Shown: positions 33,721-44,184, counted from the first letter of the stretch. The stretch: DNA of 64,000 nucleotides from Ovis canadensis (GCF_042477335.2 NC_091246.1:215201501-215265500), one strand, 5' to 3'. The notes: generated from the letters alone by a model not told the origin. Program-made: numbers and translations.

Positions 33721-34484
33721 GGTAATAGATACTCAAATTGATCACTCCCTAATTATTTTATTACTTTTCACTTATCATCTGTGCTTTGGAGGTGGTATAT
33801 GTCTGTTGTACCCATACGAAGGAAGTATTGTGTAATAATGTAATAACTAACTTCACAGTCTCGTCCCAGCTTTCCATTTTGCAATATCACGTTGGTGACT
33901 TGAATCGACCACAGTGGGGCCATTTATACCATAAAAATTGGCCAGTGTGCAAATTAGGGCTTGAACTCTGCCCATGCCCCTACCCCCGCCCCATGCCCAG
34001 ACTGGTTGTTAAACATTTACCAGTACCCTTGTGCTGACAGAGGCTTGACTAACTTGGTCAAGGTCACAGGGCTTGTGGTTGGAGCCAAGATCCAGAGAGG
34101 GTTACCGCTATGTTCTTCTACCTCTCAAAAAATAATAGAGGTCCCTTAACAAGTTAATTGCAAGGAATAAAAGAGTTGAAGGAATGTTAATGGTTAAAGA
34201 TTAAAACAGACTTAAAGACTTATCACATGACCATGATACGCACATCTTGCTTGGATTCTGATTAAAGTGAGCAAACTAAAAAATAAGTTATGACATTTAT
34301 GGGGTATTTGGAGATTTGAGTTCTTACTGGTATCTAATAACATTAATGAGTTTTCATTATTTTTTAGGTGTGAGAATACCATTATCTTTTAGAGCGCCGA
34401 ATATTTCTGATGAAATGATACATTGTCTGAGATTGGCTTCAATAATGATAATACTGGAGGAAAAACTGAGAGGGTATAGAGATA
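33721..34484. other. Intergenic, old repeat-like
   Basis: 33880-34115 ('ttggtgacttgaatcgaccacagtggggcc' onward) looks like a degraded mammal-wide repeat that I cannot name. No gene. Confidence 0.35.
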
Positions 34485-34668
34485 AATGGTTCTCAAGATG
34501 TGCTTGCCTGAACAGCAGCATCAACAATACCTGGGAACTTGAAAAATCCTAATTCTCAGGTCCTACCCCAGGCTACTGGATTAGAAATCCTGAGAGCAGG
34601 GCCCAGCAATCTGTGGTTTAACAAGCTCCTCAGGTGACTCTGATGCCCGCTCAAGTTTGAGAACCACT
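34485..34668 (+). mobile_element. MER5A-like hAT MITE
   Basis: Perfect 10-bp terminal inverted repeat TGGTTCTCAA (34487-34496) and TTGAGAACCA (34657-34666). Internal 'tacctgggaacttgaaaaatcc' and 'ttaacaagctcctcaggtgactctgatgcccgc' match MER5A. Confidence 0.85.
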
Positions 34669-35514
34669 TGTTTAGATGAAACAAGATTCTCCATGAGTGC
34701 ATAGTCGTTGAGGTTGAAGTGGAGGGATGGGGTGGGGGTTATATGTATGCTTGAAATTTTCTATAATAACAAGTTTTTAAAAATAATTAAGCATATTGGA
34801 TGAAGGGAGTGTGTAGGTACGATGAAGGAGGGGTTGGTCATAGCTGGATGGCTGCTGATGTAGAATGAGAAAAATGGATTCTCTTGGAAAAATCTGGGCC
34901 TTGTACTGCTGCACGTGTCTTTCTTGTCTTTTGAATTAAAACTCCATGTTAGCAGCTGCCTTAGCTACTGATGTTAATGGGCCCTATTTCTCTCCCCACC
35001 AACCCCCAGCCCCAAATCCTCGTGTTTCTCTAATCAACCCGCCCCTTCATTTGAAGCCCTAGTGTTAATAGGGGTTGACTCTGGAACCTCAAGTCTCCTG
35101 CTGAAGCAGCTACGTTAATTTTCAACTTCATCTAGAGCTGTGTGACTGTAAAATAGCCACCCACTAGACCTGCTTTATCAGCTACAGCCGAGACACAATT
35201 AATTAACTTTATGCAGCCTCTCGCCACACAAGCTGCTTAACTCCTAGCCCATTGTAGTTCTGGTTTACTTAGCAGATAGGGTCTAAGAGCCTGGAACTGT
35301 TTACCTCCCTCTTGGAGGGGCTGTCCTGGGCAGATGAATTCATTAGTTGGTGTTTGCCAAGCAGCAGGAAACCGAAAAAAAGCATTAGGTGAGTTTTTAT
35401 TTTTACTTATTTATTTTTTTGTTTAACAGGTACTGAAAAGGGGAACTTTTGCCTTGGCCTGAATTCACATCCCAGTTATGTAGCTGCATCCTGTCATCCT
35501 CAGTTTCCCTGCAA
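34669..35514. other. Repeat-poor intergenic block with homeodomain-like core
   Basis: No young repeat. 35080-35390 includes a TAAT-rich core at about 35197-35206 (aattaattaa) flanked by 'tgctttatcagctacagcc' and 'tttatgcagcctctcgcc'. It has the look of a conserved non-coding element, but conservation cannot be read from one sequence. Confidence 0.35.
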
Positions 35515-35632
35515 TTAGAGAGTAGCTAGAGAAAAATCCATGTAGCAATGAAGACCCAGAGTGGCCAATAAATAAATATTAAACAAATATATAAACTATA
35601 CTTAAATAAATTATATTAAAAAGAAACCCCCG
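35515..35632 (+). mobile_element. CHR SINE 3' fragment matching the 33.6-kb tail
   Basis: 'agagtagctagagaaaaatcc', 'gaagacccagagtggccaataaataaatattaaacaa' and the following AT-rich stretch align with 33607-33715 almost base for base, including tail sequence beyond the usual CHR end. 5'-truncated. Confidence 0.75.
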
Positions 35633-36119
35633 ACCCCCACTATCCTGCCCTCTCTTCCTCCAGCCTGTGTTGTTGTTTTTTTTTTTTTCCTGTATCTCTC
35701 ATTTCCACTATTATCCCAACTGGAAAACTCTGGATTTTATCCCAGAGGATGGAAAGGGTCTGTCTGCCCCATTACATAGGATATGTAAGGATTTTTAGTC
35801 TTTTTGGTTTAAATACCAAAAGTTGGAAATCCTCTGCTTCCTCCTCCCACTCCATCTCCAAGAAACTGTCTTTTCCCTTCCTTCCTTCCCCACTTTCCTT
35901 CCCTCCCCTTTCTTTTCTTTTAGAAACTGTCCTGTTGAGACTTTTGTGAAGAAATATCAAGGGCATCTTTTCTAGAAAGTGTGCGTCCTATAGCTCTGGA
36001 GAAAGAAGAAGAAAGGAAGTGCGCACTTTCTTACAGAGAAGGAGGGGAGGGCAGAGTAGGGAAAGAACATTCCGGTGGAGAGCTCTGCCCCACCGCTTTC
36101 AAACATGACTCTCAGAGCA
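35633..36119. other. Intergenic, pyrimidine-rich patches
   Basis: C and T runs at about 35668-35690 and 35870-35920. No gene recognised. Confidence 0.4.
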
Positions 36120-36214
36120 GGGTTTCTTACCTTGCTTCATGCATCACCGAAGGTAAATTGCAGATTCTGGGGTCACAGTGGGATCACGGTTTCTAAGTAT
36201 GGGCTCTGGAAATC

Positions 36215-36621
36215 TGGTTTTGCTTTTCAATTTTTTTTTTTCTTTTGGTTGCAAGGTTTACAGCATCTTAGTTCTCTGATCAAGAATTGAATCTTCACCC
36301 TAACATGTATATTACCATATGTGAAACAGATCGCCAGTCTAGGTTTGATGCATGAGACAGGGCACTCAGGGCCGGTGCACTGGGATGAGCCTTAGGGATG
36401 GGATGGGGAGGGAGGTGGGAGGGGGGTTCAGGATGGGGAACACATGTACACCCATGGCTGATTCATGTCAATGTATGGCAAAAACCACTACAGTGTTGTA
36501 AAGTAATTAGCCTCCAATTAAAATAAACAAATTAATTTTTTTTAAAAAAGAATTGAACCTTCTTCACCCTTGCCAGTGAAAGCATAGAGTCATAACCACT
36601 GGACTGGCAGGGAATTCCCCC
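36215..36621 (-). mobile_element. CHR-type SINE, minus strand, split by L1
   Basis: Left part: T-run 36231-36242 and 'gttctctgatcaagaattgaatc'. Right part: 'gcatagagtcataaccactggactggcagggaattcccc'. The two parts join if 36301-36547 is removed. Confidence 0.82.
36301..36547 (+). mobile_element. Ruminant L1 3' end in CHR, with duplication
   Basis: 'gttcaggatggggaacacatg', 'catggctgattcatgtcaatg' and 'gttgtaaagtaattagcctcc' are the artiodactyl L1 3' end, closing with an AATAAA-like stretch and A/T tail. The flank 'aagaattgaatcttcaccc' (36282-36300) recurs at 36548-36569 with a 3-nt insertion, marking the target duplication within the CHR. Confidence 0.88.
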
Positions 36622-36739
36622 TGTGAATCTGTTATTTTTAACAAGCTCCTCAGGTCATTTGGATGCCCACTGAGGTTTGCGAACCACGGGTCCTATGGGT
36701 AAGGCACAGGGTCCTATTTATTGATTGCCTTCTAAATGC

Positions 36740-36939
36740 AGCTTCCTTGTTGCCTCAGACAGTAGAAAATCTGCCTGCAATTCAGGAGACTGGGTTTGAT
36801 CCCTGGATTGGAAAGATCCTGGAGAAGGGAATGGCAACCCACTCAAGTATTCTTGCCTGGAGAATTCTGTGGACAGGTGAGCCTGGCAGGTTATACCCCA
36901 ATGAGTCACAAAGAGTCACATAAGACTAAGAGACTAACA
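36740..36939 (+). mobile_element. Bov-tA SINE, plus strand, with TSD
   Basis: cttctaaatgc (36729-36739) and cttctaatgc (36940-36949) flank it. Head 'cagacagtagaaaatctgcctgc', B-box-like 'gggtttgatccctgg', end 'gagtcacataagactaagag'. Confidence 0.92.
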
Positions 36940-37013
36940 CTTCTAATGCCAGCTACTGGGAAAGGGAGAGAAATAGCTTTGATGTTGGCTTTTGAGAGGT
37001 CATAAGTCTAAAT

Positions 37014-38224
37014 TTAACAATACATGAACTGTGAACTTCCAGATGTTCAAGCCGGTTTTAGAAAAGGCAGAGGGACCACAGATCAAATTGCCAACATCTG
37101 AAGGATCATCAAAAAAGCAAGAGAGTTCCAGAAAAACATCCATTTCTGCTTTATTGACTATGCCAAAGCCTTTGACTGTGTGGATCACAATAAACTGTGG
37201 AAAATTCTTCAAGAGATGGGAATACCAGGCCACCTGACCTGCCTCTTGAGAAACCTATATGCAGGTCAGGAAGCAACAGTTAGAACTGGGCATGGAACAA
37301 CAGACTGGTTCCAAATAGGAAAAGGAGTACGTCAAGGCTGTATATTGCCACCCTGTTTATTTAACTTCTATGCAGAGTACATCATGAGAAACGCTGTGCT
37401 GGATGAAGCACAAGCTGGAATCAAGATTACTGGGAGAAATATCAATAACCTCAGATATGCAGATGACACCACCCTTATGGCAAAAAGTGAAGAGGAACTA
37501 AAAAGCCTCTTGTAGAAAGTGAAAGAGGAGAGTGAAAAAGTTGGCTTAAAGCTCAACATTCAGAAAACTAAGATCATGGCATCTGGTTCCTTCATGGCAA
37601 ATAGATGGGGAAACAGTGAAAACAGTGGCTGATTTCATTTTTGGGGACCCCAAAATCACTGCAGATGGTGATTACAGCCATGAAATTAAAAGATGCCTAC
37701 TCCTTGGAAGGAAAGTTATGACCAACCTAGACAGCATATTAAAAAGCAGAGACATTACTTTGCCAACAAAGGTCCATTTAGTGAAGGCTATGGTTTTCCC
37801 AGTAGTCATGTATAGATGTGAGAGCTGGACTATAAAGAAAGCTGAGTGTTGAAGAATTGATGCCTTTGAACTGTGGTGTTGGAGAAGACTCTTGAGAGTC
37901 CCTTGGACTGCAAGGAGATCCAACCAGTCCATCCTAAAGGAGATCACTCCTGAATGTTCATTGGAAGGACTGATGTTGAAGATGAAACTCCAATACTTTG
38001 GCCACTTGATGCAAAGAGCTGACTCATTTGAAAAGACCCTGATGCTGGGAAGGATTGAAGGTGAGAGAAGGGGACAACAGAGGATGAGATGGTTGGATGA
38101 CAACACCGACTCAATGGACATGAGTTTGAGTAAACTCCGGGAGTTGGTGATGGATAGGGAGGCCTGGCGTGCTGCAGTCCATGAGGCTGCAAAGAGTCAG
38201 ACACTCTGAACAACTGAACTGAAC
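37014..38224 (+). mobile_element. BovB LINE, 5'-truncated, plus strand
   Basis: Starts at the RT 'CELPDVQAGFRKGRG' region and ends in the BovB tail near 38224. tctaaat at 37007-37013 and 38225-38231 is a short possible duplication. YADD is present (in 'NNLRYADDTTLM', about 37444-37479), and so is an intact 'GVRQGC' motif B. Stops occur at about 37099-37101, 37513-37515 and 37849-37851, and the frame shifts near 37590 ('GSFMANRWG'-type shift). Non-functional. Confidence 0.94.
37180..37515 (+). pseudogene. BovB reverse transcriptase core fragment
   Basis: Open stretch of 111 residues from an internal methionine. It contains 'GVRQGCILPP' (motif B) and 'RYADDTTLM' (motif C), ending at a TAG where other copies continue with a lysine-rich helix. 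Motif A ('FIDYAKAFD') lies just upstream in the same frame. The next stop upstream is at 37099-37101. Confidence 0.88.
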
Positions 38225-38254
38225 TCTAAATACTCTTTTAAAGAAATGAGACCT

Positions 38255-38410
38255 CATTGTTTTATATGAATGATACTTATTGAGTGCTTGGTATATGCCA
38301 GATGCTTTTAATCCTTACCTCCTTCCCAAATCTATATTTTTGTAATAACCATTTTACAGGCGAGAAAACTGATGCTTGAAGAGGTTAAGTCAGTTTGCCT
38401 ACTTCATACC
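38255..38410 (+). repeat. MIR SINE
   Basis: 'atacttattgagtgcttggtatatgccagatgc', 'accattttacaggcgagaaaactgatgcttgaagaggttaagtc' in MIR order. Confidence 0.8.
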
Positions 38411-39119
38411 AATAAAATGTGCATTTATATTTCTATATTCTGGCTCAAAGCTGAGCTGTTACCACCCAGGTAGAGCCATGGTGAGAGTATTTTCCACACT
38501 GAAAACTGAAAATGGTGATGTCACAGATATGCTTCAGTCTTTGTAGACAATGGTTCATGATATTTGCCATCGTGGTCTCCTGGCATGCAGTAGCCTGTTT
38601 TTCACTTTGTAGGATGCTATCAAAATCAAATGGGGCAATCTGAGGCCTTACTTGCCAAGTCCTCTGGGCAGGAGACCCCAGCCTTCCTCTCAGGTACTGG
38701 GAAATTGTGGATCTATTTTTAATTATTCAGCAATAAAAGGAGTTCTCCTTTATCTCTCCTCTCCTCCTCAGAGGTAACCTTTGAGACCAGTATTGGGTAT
38801 TTCCTAGGAGACACTTCTTTATGCTTTTGCACATATGATGTGTTTCTTTTCCTTAATATACATGGGACAATATTGTACACATCAAACTTGCAGTCACCCT
38901 TTCTCACGAAATGATTTATCTTAGACGTTTTTCTTTGTCTACCTTGTACATTTTTCCCCCCTCTTGCATTTTTAACAGTAAACGCTCACTGAGGAAGTTC
39001 AGTGATGGGAGGGGGAGGAAGAATATCCAGTAAACCTAATTAAAGATTAAGAAAATAGTTACTTTGGAATCCAAATTTAGAAATGTTTTAAGATTGTGAT
39101 TAAATATCTGTAACATAAA
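38411..39119. other. Intergenic, no gene recognised
   Basis: No young repeat. 38730-38990 has faint L1-like flavour in reverse ('ttttccttaatatacatggg'). Confidence 0.35.
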
Positions 39120-39690
39120 AGTTACCATTTTAACCATTGTTAGATTTACAGTTCAGCGATATTAAGTCCATTCACATTGTACAGTTATTACCACTGTCCA
39201 TCTCCAGAGCTCTTTGTTTTCCACTAAACTCTGTACCCATGAAACACCAGCTCTCCATTCCTTCCTCTTCAGCCCCTGGCAGCCACTATTCTACTTACTG
39301 TCTGTGTGAATTTGACTACTCTAGGTGGCTCATATAAGTGGAATCATATAGTATTTGTCTCTTTGTCCAGCTTATTGCACTTCGAATCGTGTCTTTGAGG
39401 TTCAGCTGAGTTGTAGCAGGTAATAGAATTTCCCTCTTTCAAAGTCTGAATAATATAGCCCATTGTATGTGTGTGCATTTGTTTACCTATCCATCTGTTA
39501 ACGGACACTTGGGGGGTTGTACCTTTTTGCTCTTGGGGATAATGCTGCCATGAACATGGGGGTGCAGATTTTTGAGTCCCTGCTTTAAATTCTTTTGGGA
39601 AAATAACCAGAAGTGGAATTGCTGGATCATATGATAATTTTATGTTAACTCACTCTTTTTAAATACTGCACAACCTTCCACTGTGTACTT
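39120..39690 (-). mobile_element. Old L1 (L1M) 3' end, minus strand
   Basis: 'agttaccattttaaccattg', 'ccactgtccatctccagagc', 'ggaatcatatagtatttgtc', 'gttaacggacacttgggggg', 'gtggaattgctggatcatatg' are the reversed L1M order. Confidence 0.8.
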
Positions 39691-40292
39691 CATATGTTTA
39701 TTGGCAATTCAGGTTCTCTTTTCTGTAAATTGCCCATTCTCTGGTTTGATTTTTAGTGGGACTTTAAACAATATTTATGTAATCTGGGTAGTCTTTATCT
39801 ATTGTATATATGGCAACTTAGACACATTTAAACATGTTTCTACATCATGCAGATCCAAGACCTTGTCCTTATCTCTTTGATTATTTAAGGAACAGTTATT
39901 GATAAGAGTTTTTATTGTTATAAAAATAAAAGGAGACAGGCAGCCATCTGTATGCAGGACAGGGCCTACTTCTTTGTAGGTGTTCCATAAATATTTACCA
40001 AATGATTAAATAATATACTTTTGAACAGCCCATGACTATGATCAGTCAAGTCTAGAAACTGAACTAAATTCTTACTGATACATCACAGCACAGTTTCCCG
40101 TAAGTTTAACCTTGTTGACCAGTCTTAGAAAAAAAGAAAAGCCAAGTGCCTCTGAAATAGTAAATCAAGTTTCTGCTGTTTGATAAGCACTCCAGGGAAA
40201 CTGTATTGCCGTGAGTTTTGCCAAAATGAGGCTAGTTCGTGATTAAATAACTCCCAGACTAGAATAAAGAGTAGGAAAGGAACAGTGTTTCT
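39691..40292. other. Intergenic, no gene recognised
   Basis: AT-rich. 39900-40010 is faintly like an old L1 or MIR. No coding signature. Confidence 0.35.
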
Positions 40293-40442
40293 TTTTTTCC
40301 ACTTAATTTTTATTAATCTTTAATTTTTAAAATTTGTTTTTAATTGAAGGATAATTGCTTTGCAGTATTGTGTTGGTTTCTGTCAAACATCAGCCATCGG
40401 TATACCAATGTCCCCTCCCTCTTGAGCCTCTCTCCCACCTCC
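40293..40442 (-). mobile_element. Ruminant L1 3' end, minus strand
   Basis: 'taattgaaggataattgctttgcag', 'tgttggtttctgtcaaacatcagcc', 'tcccctccctcttgagcctc' are the reversed artiodactyl L1 3' UTR. Same end as 12036, shorter. Confidence 0.85.
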
Positions 40443-40459
40443 CAGTGGTTCTTAATCAT

Positions 40460-40600
40460 ACTTGGTCTTCATCGTAATCCTGCAAGGGAAACTTTGTCAC
40501 CCCATTTGACAGATGGGAAGGGCTCAGGATGGTGAAGTCACTTGCTGGAGGTCACACAGCTCATGGTGAAGCGCAGAGCTGGGAATTCATCCGTGTCCCT
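40460..40600 (+). repeat. MIR SINE 3' part
   Basis: 'caccccatttgacagatgggaag', 'gtcacttgctggaggtcacacagc' and 'agagctgggaattcatcc' in MIR order. Its 5' part may have been displaced by the neighbouring L1 fragment. Confidence 0.78.
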
Positions 40601-41424
40601 TAAGCGGCTCCTGACTGTTATCCTACCCTGTGTTCATGGCCCCCTAATCCTGGATCCAAGTTATTGACAGGCGCTGTGGCCAGAAGGTGGCTTTGCAGTG
40701 TGTTGCCCTGGAAGAGGGGCAGGAGGGGAATCATGGTTTTGCTGGGTGTCCCGGACTGGATGTGGGGATGCAGGTTGGAGTGACTGCATGTCCTTAACCC
40801 TTTGAGGTTTACAGCTTCATTGGTTGAGCCCCTCCTCCTCCTGGGACTGCTTCCCTGAGGCCCTGCCAAATCCAGGGGCTGGAGGAGGTTCCTAAAGCCA
40901 GCATGAAGGCTCCAGCTTATCATCCCTTGGGAATGGCTCTCCTTATCTCCTGGGGGATGCTGCCTCCTGACTGTAGCCCCCAGAGATCTCTGCATTTCCC
41001 AACTCTAACCATACTGGGAGCTTTCAGCCCATAACTTAACACGGACTTGTATTTATTCTTGTATTGGTCTTTCAACTTTGTTCCTTGTCACATAGGCAGA
41101 TAAATAGTGATTCCTCTGGGGTTAGAGACCTGCATTATGTTTTTTTTTTTTTTGCACACAACTCCCTTTAAATACAGCTCTAGAGCCAAATAGTGACTGA
41201 TAAAGTATATTTTCAGTGAACCATTTCAGAGCCTCTGTAACCATAGAGTCAGCTGAGAATAATTAGCATGAACAACTTCTCAGAAGAAAGATGTGGAGAA
41301 TGCTTCAAATTGAATTTTATATTTCTGGGAAGAAAGTTGTGTATCTGTTTTTAAATGCAATCAGCAGAACTTTAAGGGGAAAAGCCCCAGAGTATCATTT
41401 ATTATTTTCCCAGTTCTCATCTTG
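40601..41424. other. Intergenic, no gene recognised
   Basis: A 125-codon open frame on the minus strand (40995-40618) has no recognisable family signature and lies in locally GC-rich DNA. T-run at 41141-41152. Confidence 0.4.
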
Positions 41425-41437
41425 ACTTCCCAGGCTT

Positions 41438-41752
41438 GTTGTTGTTGTTCAGTCACTAAGTCATCTCTGAGTCTTTGCGACCCCATGGACTGCAGCACAC
41501 CAGGCTTCCTTGTCCTTCACTATCTCCCACAGTTTGCTCAAACTCATGTCTAGGAGTCAGTGTTGCTCTCTAACCACCTCATCCTCTGTCGTCCCCTTCT
41601 CCCTTGGCCTTCAATCTTTCCAAGCACCAGGGTTTTTTTTTTCCAATGAGTCAGCTCTTTGCATCAAGTGGCCAAAGTATTGGAGTTTCAGCATCAGTCC
41701 TTCCAATGAATATTCAGGGTTAATTACGTTTAGGATTGACTGATTTGATCTA
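41438..41752 (-). mobile_element. BovB 3' fragment (older subtype), minus strand
   Basis: Starts with the (GTTGTT) tail variant at about 41438-41450 and then reversed BovB C-terminal sequence ('ctttgcgaccccatggactg', 'ccaatgagtcagctctttgc'). The flanks acttcccaggctt (41425-41437) and actttccaggctt (41753-41765) match at 12 of 13 bases. Confidence 0.9.
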
Positions 41753-41756
41753 ACTT

Positions 41757-41962
41757 TCCAGGCTTCCCTTCTGGCTCAGCTGGTATAGAATCCACCTGTA
41801 AGGTGGGAGACCTGGGTTTGATCCCTAGGTTGGGAAGATCCCCTGGAGAAAGGAATGGCTACACACTCTAGTAATCTGGCCTGCAGAATTCCATGGACGA
41901 GTCCATGGGGTCGTAAAGAGTTGGACATGACTGAGCGACTTTCACTTCAAACTTCACTTCAA
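41757..41962 (+). mobile_element. Bov-tA SINE, plus strand
   Basis: Head 'ggcttcccttctggctcagctgg', B-box-like 'gggtttgatccctagg', body end 'agttggacatgactgagcgac', then a short (ttcacttcaaac)-type tail. A third copy of acttcccaggctt follows at 41963-41975. Confidence 0.9.
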
Positions 41963-42162
41963 ACTTCCCAGGCTTAAGTGTAGCTAATTCTCCAGAAATG
42001 TCTATTCTAGGGCCTGTGAGAATAGAGAGTGCCCCAAGGGAACCCAAGATGGTGGTGGTGGAGGTGGGGGCAGTAAAGATGAGGGGAAGGACCTATATTT
42101 TACTCGATGACCTGAAAGTTAATCTCTCCTTTTTCTAAAATATTTATCAATAATAATAATTT

Positions 42163-42279
42163 TTTTTTTTGGTCATGCCGTGCTGTTTGTGAAATCTTTA
42201 TTCTTTCACCAGAGGTTGAACCCGGACCTTCAGCAGTGAAAACACGGAGTCCTAATGACTGGACCACCAGGGAATTCCC
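42163..42279 (-). mobile_element. CHR-type SINE, minus strand
   Basis: T-run tail at 42162-42171, 'agaggttgaacccggacc' and 'gactggaccaccagggaattccc'. Confidence 0.85.
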
Positions 42280-42299
42280 GTAATCTATCCTTTTGATGT

Positions 42300-42830
42300 T
42301 AATTTTTTAACTGAAGTATAATTGGCATATTTGTTTCAGGTATTGTTGTTGTTGTTCAGTTGCTGACTCTTTGCGACCCCAAGGACAGTAGCATGCCAGA
42401 CTCCTCTGTCCTTCATTCTCTCCTGGAGTTTGCTCAGATTTGTGTCCATTGAGTCAGTGATGCTATCTAACCATCTCATCCTCTGCTGCTCCTTCTCCTT
42501 TTGCCTTCAGTCTTTCCCAGCATCAGGGTCTTATCCAGTGAGTTGGCTCTTTGCATCACGGGGTCAAAGTATTGGGGCTTCAGCTCCCTTCTAATGAATA
42601 TTCAGGGTTGATTTCCTTTAGGAATGGCTGGTTTGACCTTGCAGTCGAGGTTTCAGGTATACAACAGTGATTCAATATTTTTGTAAATTACAAAGTTATC
42701 ACAATATTATGGACTGTATTTCCTGTCCTGTACATTGTGTCCCTGTGACTTACTTATTTTGTGACTGGTAGTTTGTACCTCTTAATCCTCTTCATCTATT
42801 TCACCCATCCTCCAGCTCCGCTTCGTGATC
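42300..42830 (-). mobile_element. Old L1 3' end split by BovB, minus strand
   Basis: 'aactgaagtataattggcatatttgtttcaggtat' at 42310-42343 continues after the BovB as 'acaacagtgattcaatattt' and 'ctgtacattgtgtccctgtgac', 'gtttgtacctcttaatcc'. Removing the BovB and one duplication gives continuous L1-like sequence. Confidence 0.7.
42344..42649 (-). mobile_element. BovB 3' fragment (older subtype), minus strand, 11-bp TSD
   Basis: gtttcaggtat at 42333-42343 and 42650-42660 bounds it. (TGT)n-type tail variant, then 'gactctttgcgaccccaagg' and reversed C-terminal BovB sequence ending 'ggtttgaccttgcagtcga'. Confidence 0.93.
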
Positions 42831-43679
42831 ATAACTTAAAATAGCCTTTGGAACTGTGATCCAAATCCCATAGGGCCTTTCTCTTTGCTGCAAGTTTGTG
42901 GAACATTTTTAAACACAAAAGAGCCAGGAAGCTCACTCTTGTAACATGTGATCCACCTGTGCCAGCCTGAATCTTAGCCATATAGTTTCGTTGTGAGTTC
43001 TACTCACCCAGCCGCTCTCACCTTTGAAACTGTCCCCAGGTGATCTACTGATACCTGTTTTGTTTATAGAAGTTCTCACTGAAAGAAACAGTGCACCCCG
43101 ATATTGGAATCTTCTTCTCTCGTTGCTTCACTGCAAGTCTTTAACAATCCAGCACCCAGAGGACCCTCCACTGGTGTTGTACCCAGAACTCAAAGGCCCT
43201 GTGAAGAGCCATAATTAGTGTGAATAGGAACCTTTGACAACTGTGGAAGAAAGAAATGAAGACTAGTCTCATTGCCCCTGGCAACCAAAATACCTGACTC
43301 TATCAGGTACTTCCCTCTCAGGTGTGGAAGGCTCTTTGTTCTCACTTCCCAGGTAAGACAGGATGTCTCTATACCAGGGGGCCCCAAATTGTGGTCGTCA
43401 GCAGTCTCTGTGTGGAGAGAGGTTGCTGGTTTCACTCAAGGAAGCCAGGAAAGACTGATTCCCCTGTCACTGAAAATCTTTGTCCCCAGGAGGTGCTCAA
43501 AAGCTTGTGATTTGCACAGAGGTCTTTCTGAAGCAGCAAGGTTTGTGAGCAGACTTGCTCCCTGGCCATGAAGAGAATCGGTCAGTAACATCATGAAGGG
43601 TTTGTGCTGTCCGATGTGGGAGCTTCAGTGTGGCTATCAACTTTTAAAGGAGTTCAAGGGAAATAAAATTCATCATTCA
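42831..43679. other. Intergenic, no gene recognised
   Basis: No named repeat in about 850 bp. Open frames at 43272-43571 and 43190-43435 overlap on opposite strands and show no family motif. Confidence 0.4.
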
Positions 43680-43845
43680 GACTCTCAGTGGTGGTCAAGT
43701 GGGTAGGACTCTGCACTCCCAATGCAAGCGGCCTGGGTTTGATCCCTGGTGGGGGAACTAGATCCCACATCTGCAAGTAGAAGACCTCACATGCCACAAA
43801 TAAGACCCAGTGCAGCCAAATACACAAAATAAGCTAAAAAAAAAA
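43680..43845 (+). mobile_element. CHR-type SINE, plus strand
   Basis: 'actctgcactcccaatgcaag', B-box-like 'gggtttgatccctgg', 'ggggaactagatcccacatc', end 'aagacccagtgcagccaaatac' and an A-run at 43837-43846. Confidence 0.87.
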
Positions 43846-43902
43846 TTCAGTATCTCAGTTGCATTATCTGTGATACTTTACATGCTCAGTAGCTTGTGTG
43901 GC

Positions 43903-44172
43903 CAGAGAAGGCAATGGCACCCCACCCCAGTACTCTTGCCTGGAAAATCCCATGGATGGAGGAGCCTGGTAGGCTGCAGTCCATGGGGCCACTAAGAGTT
44001 GGACATGACTGAGTGACTTCACTTTCACTTTTCAGTTTCATGCATTGGAGAAGGAAATGGCAACCCACTCCAGTGTTCTTGCCTGGAGAATCCCAGGGAC
44101 GGCGGAGCCTGGTGGGCTGCCGTCTATGAAGTTGCACAGAGTTGGACACGACTGAAGCAACTTTGCAGCAGC
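43903..44172 (+). mobile_element. BOV-A2 SINE (dimeric), plus strand, 12-bp TSD
   Basis: agcttgtgtggc at 43891-43902 and 44173-44184 flanks it. It begins 'cagagaaggcaatggcaccccaccccag', has the 'cttcactttcacttttcagtttcatgcattgg' linker, and ends with three AGC units. Confidence 0.95.
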
Positions 44173-44184
44173 AGCTTGTGTGGC

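Larger units (their letters stand above)
36120..36695 (+). mobile_element. MER5-like MITE carrying a nested CHR and L1
   Basis: Left part 36120-36214 ('ttgcttcatgcatcaccgaagg', 'cagattctggggtc') and right part 36622-36690 ('aacaagctcctcaggtcatttggatgcccac', 'ggtttgcgaaccacgg') fit one old MER5-type element. They are separated by a CHR SINE, itself split by an L1 end. Outer limits are approximate. Confidence 0.6.

Noticed and set aside
40618-40995. 125-codon minus-strand open frame
   Set aside because: No splice context, signature motif or codon pattern distinguishing it from chance in GC-rich DNA.
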